A stretch of 6,048 nucleotides of DNA. It comes from Candidatus Zixiibacteriota bacterium. GTDB lineage: Bacteria; Zixibacteria; MSB-5A5; GN15; PGXB01. Numbering within the stretch: position 1 is the first letter of the stretch; every line of letters starts with the position of its first letter. Location: the NCBI GenBank assembly GCA_030591405.1, contig JAUVBC010000150.1, positions 1-6,048 on the forward strand, given 5' to 3'. The notes under the pieces are model-generated. The model was not told the DNA's origin. It ran no database searches and saw only the letters and a list, made by a program, of their open reading frames with translations. A program made the translations under genes and the position numbers. This document shows positions 6,007 to 6,048 of this stretch, piece after piece.

Positions 6007-6048
6007 TTAAAACCAAACTCTGCGAATGAATAGGTTACCATAGTAATA
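6007..6048 (-). pseudogene. Upstream exosortase fragment ending at an in-frame TAA
   Basis: Read on the minus strand from 6048, the frame of the downstream exosortase gives YYYGNLFIRRVWF, then TAA at 6007-6009, then ILFLLFMSPIPY. The residues before the stop look like the glycine and arginine-rich stretch that precedes the hydrophobic segment in full-length exosortases. Because both sides are in the same frame, a single base change (for example AAA to TAA) explains the break better than an insertion or deletion. The N-terminal half lies beyond the window, so I cannot confirm it. Confidence 0.5.

Overview
The window holds eight genes or gene parts with short gaps and no RNA genes, insertion sequences or CRISPR arrays that I can see. 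It looks like the chromosome of a Gram-negative, free-living bacterium of moderate GC. The core genes are bacterial housekeeping types. The exosortase/EpsI pair at the right end is a system known from Gram-negative bacteria that make exopolysaccharide. I cannot place the lineage. A deltaproteobacterial or FCB/Zixibacteria-like origin would fit, but this is a weak guess from gene order and general style.

Left end, minus strand (1-641): a monofunctional prephenate dehydratase (pheA). Its ACT domain is cut by the window edge. It diverges from the next gene across a 210 bp AT-rich gap (642-851) that contains two small dyads and a perfect TTGACA box.

Centre, plus strand (852-4857): a five-gene run, probably one operon. 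It encodes an HNH-family nuclease of unknown role, tryptophanyl-tRNA synthetase (trpS), the condensin partners ScpA and ScpB, and an RluB-type 23S rRNA pseudouridine synthase. Gaps are 3, 2, 13 and 43 bp. trpS carries a four-cysteine pattern like the [4Fe-4S] cluster of Thermotoga TrpRS. ScpB has an unusual acidic tail of about 140 residues with a 38-residue tandem duplication. rluB has to start at TTG. Together the run serves tRNA charging, chromosome segregation and ribosome maturation; the nuclease at its head is the odd member.

Right end, minus strand (4910-6048): an EpsI-family periplasmic protein overlaps by 4 bp the 3' end of an exosortase gene. The exosortase half inside the window has the Cys, Arg and His expected for catalysis. 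Its reading frame continues to the window edge but is broken by one in-frame TAA (6007-6009), so it may be a recent pseudogene, a split gene or a sequence error. This pair converges on rluB across 52 bp with no convincing terminator.

I found no clearly new system. The points most worth checking are the interrupted exosortase, the probable iron-sulfur TrpRS, the fast-changing ScpB tail and the HNH protein at the head of a housekeeping operon.
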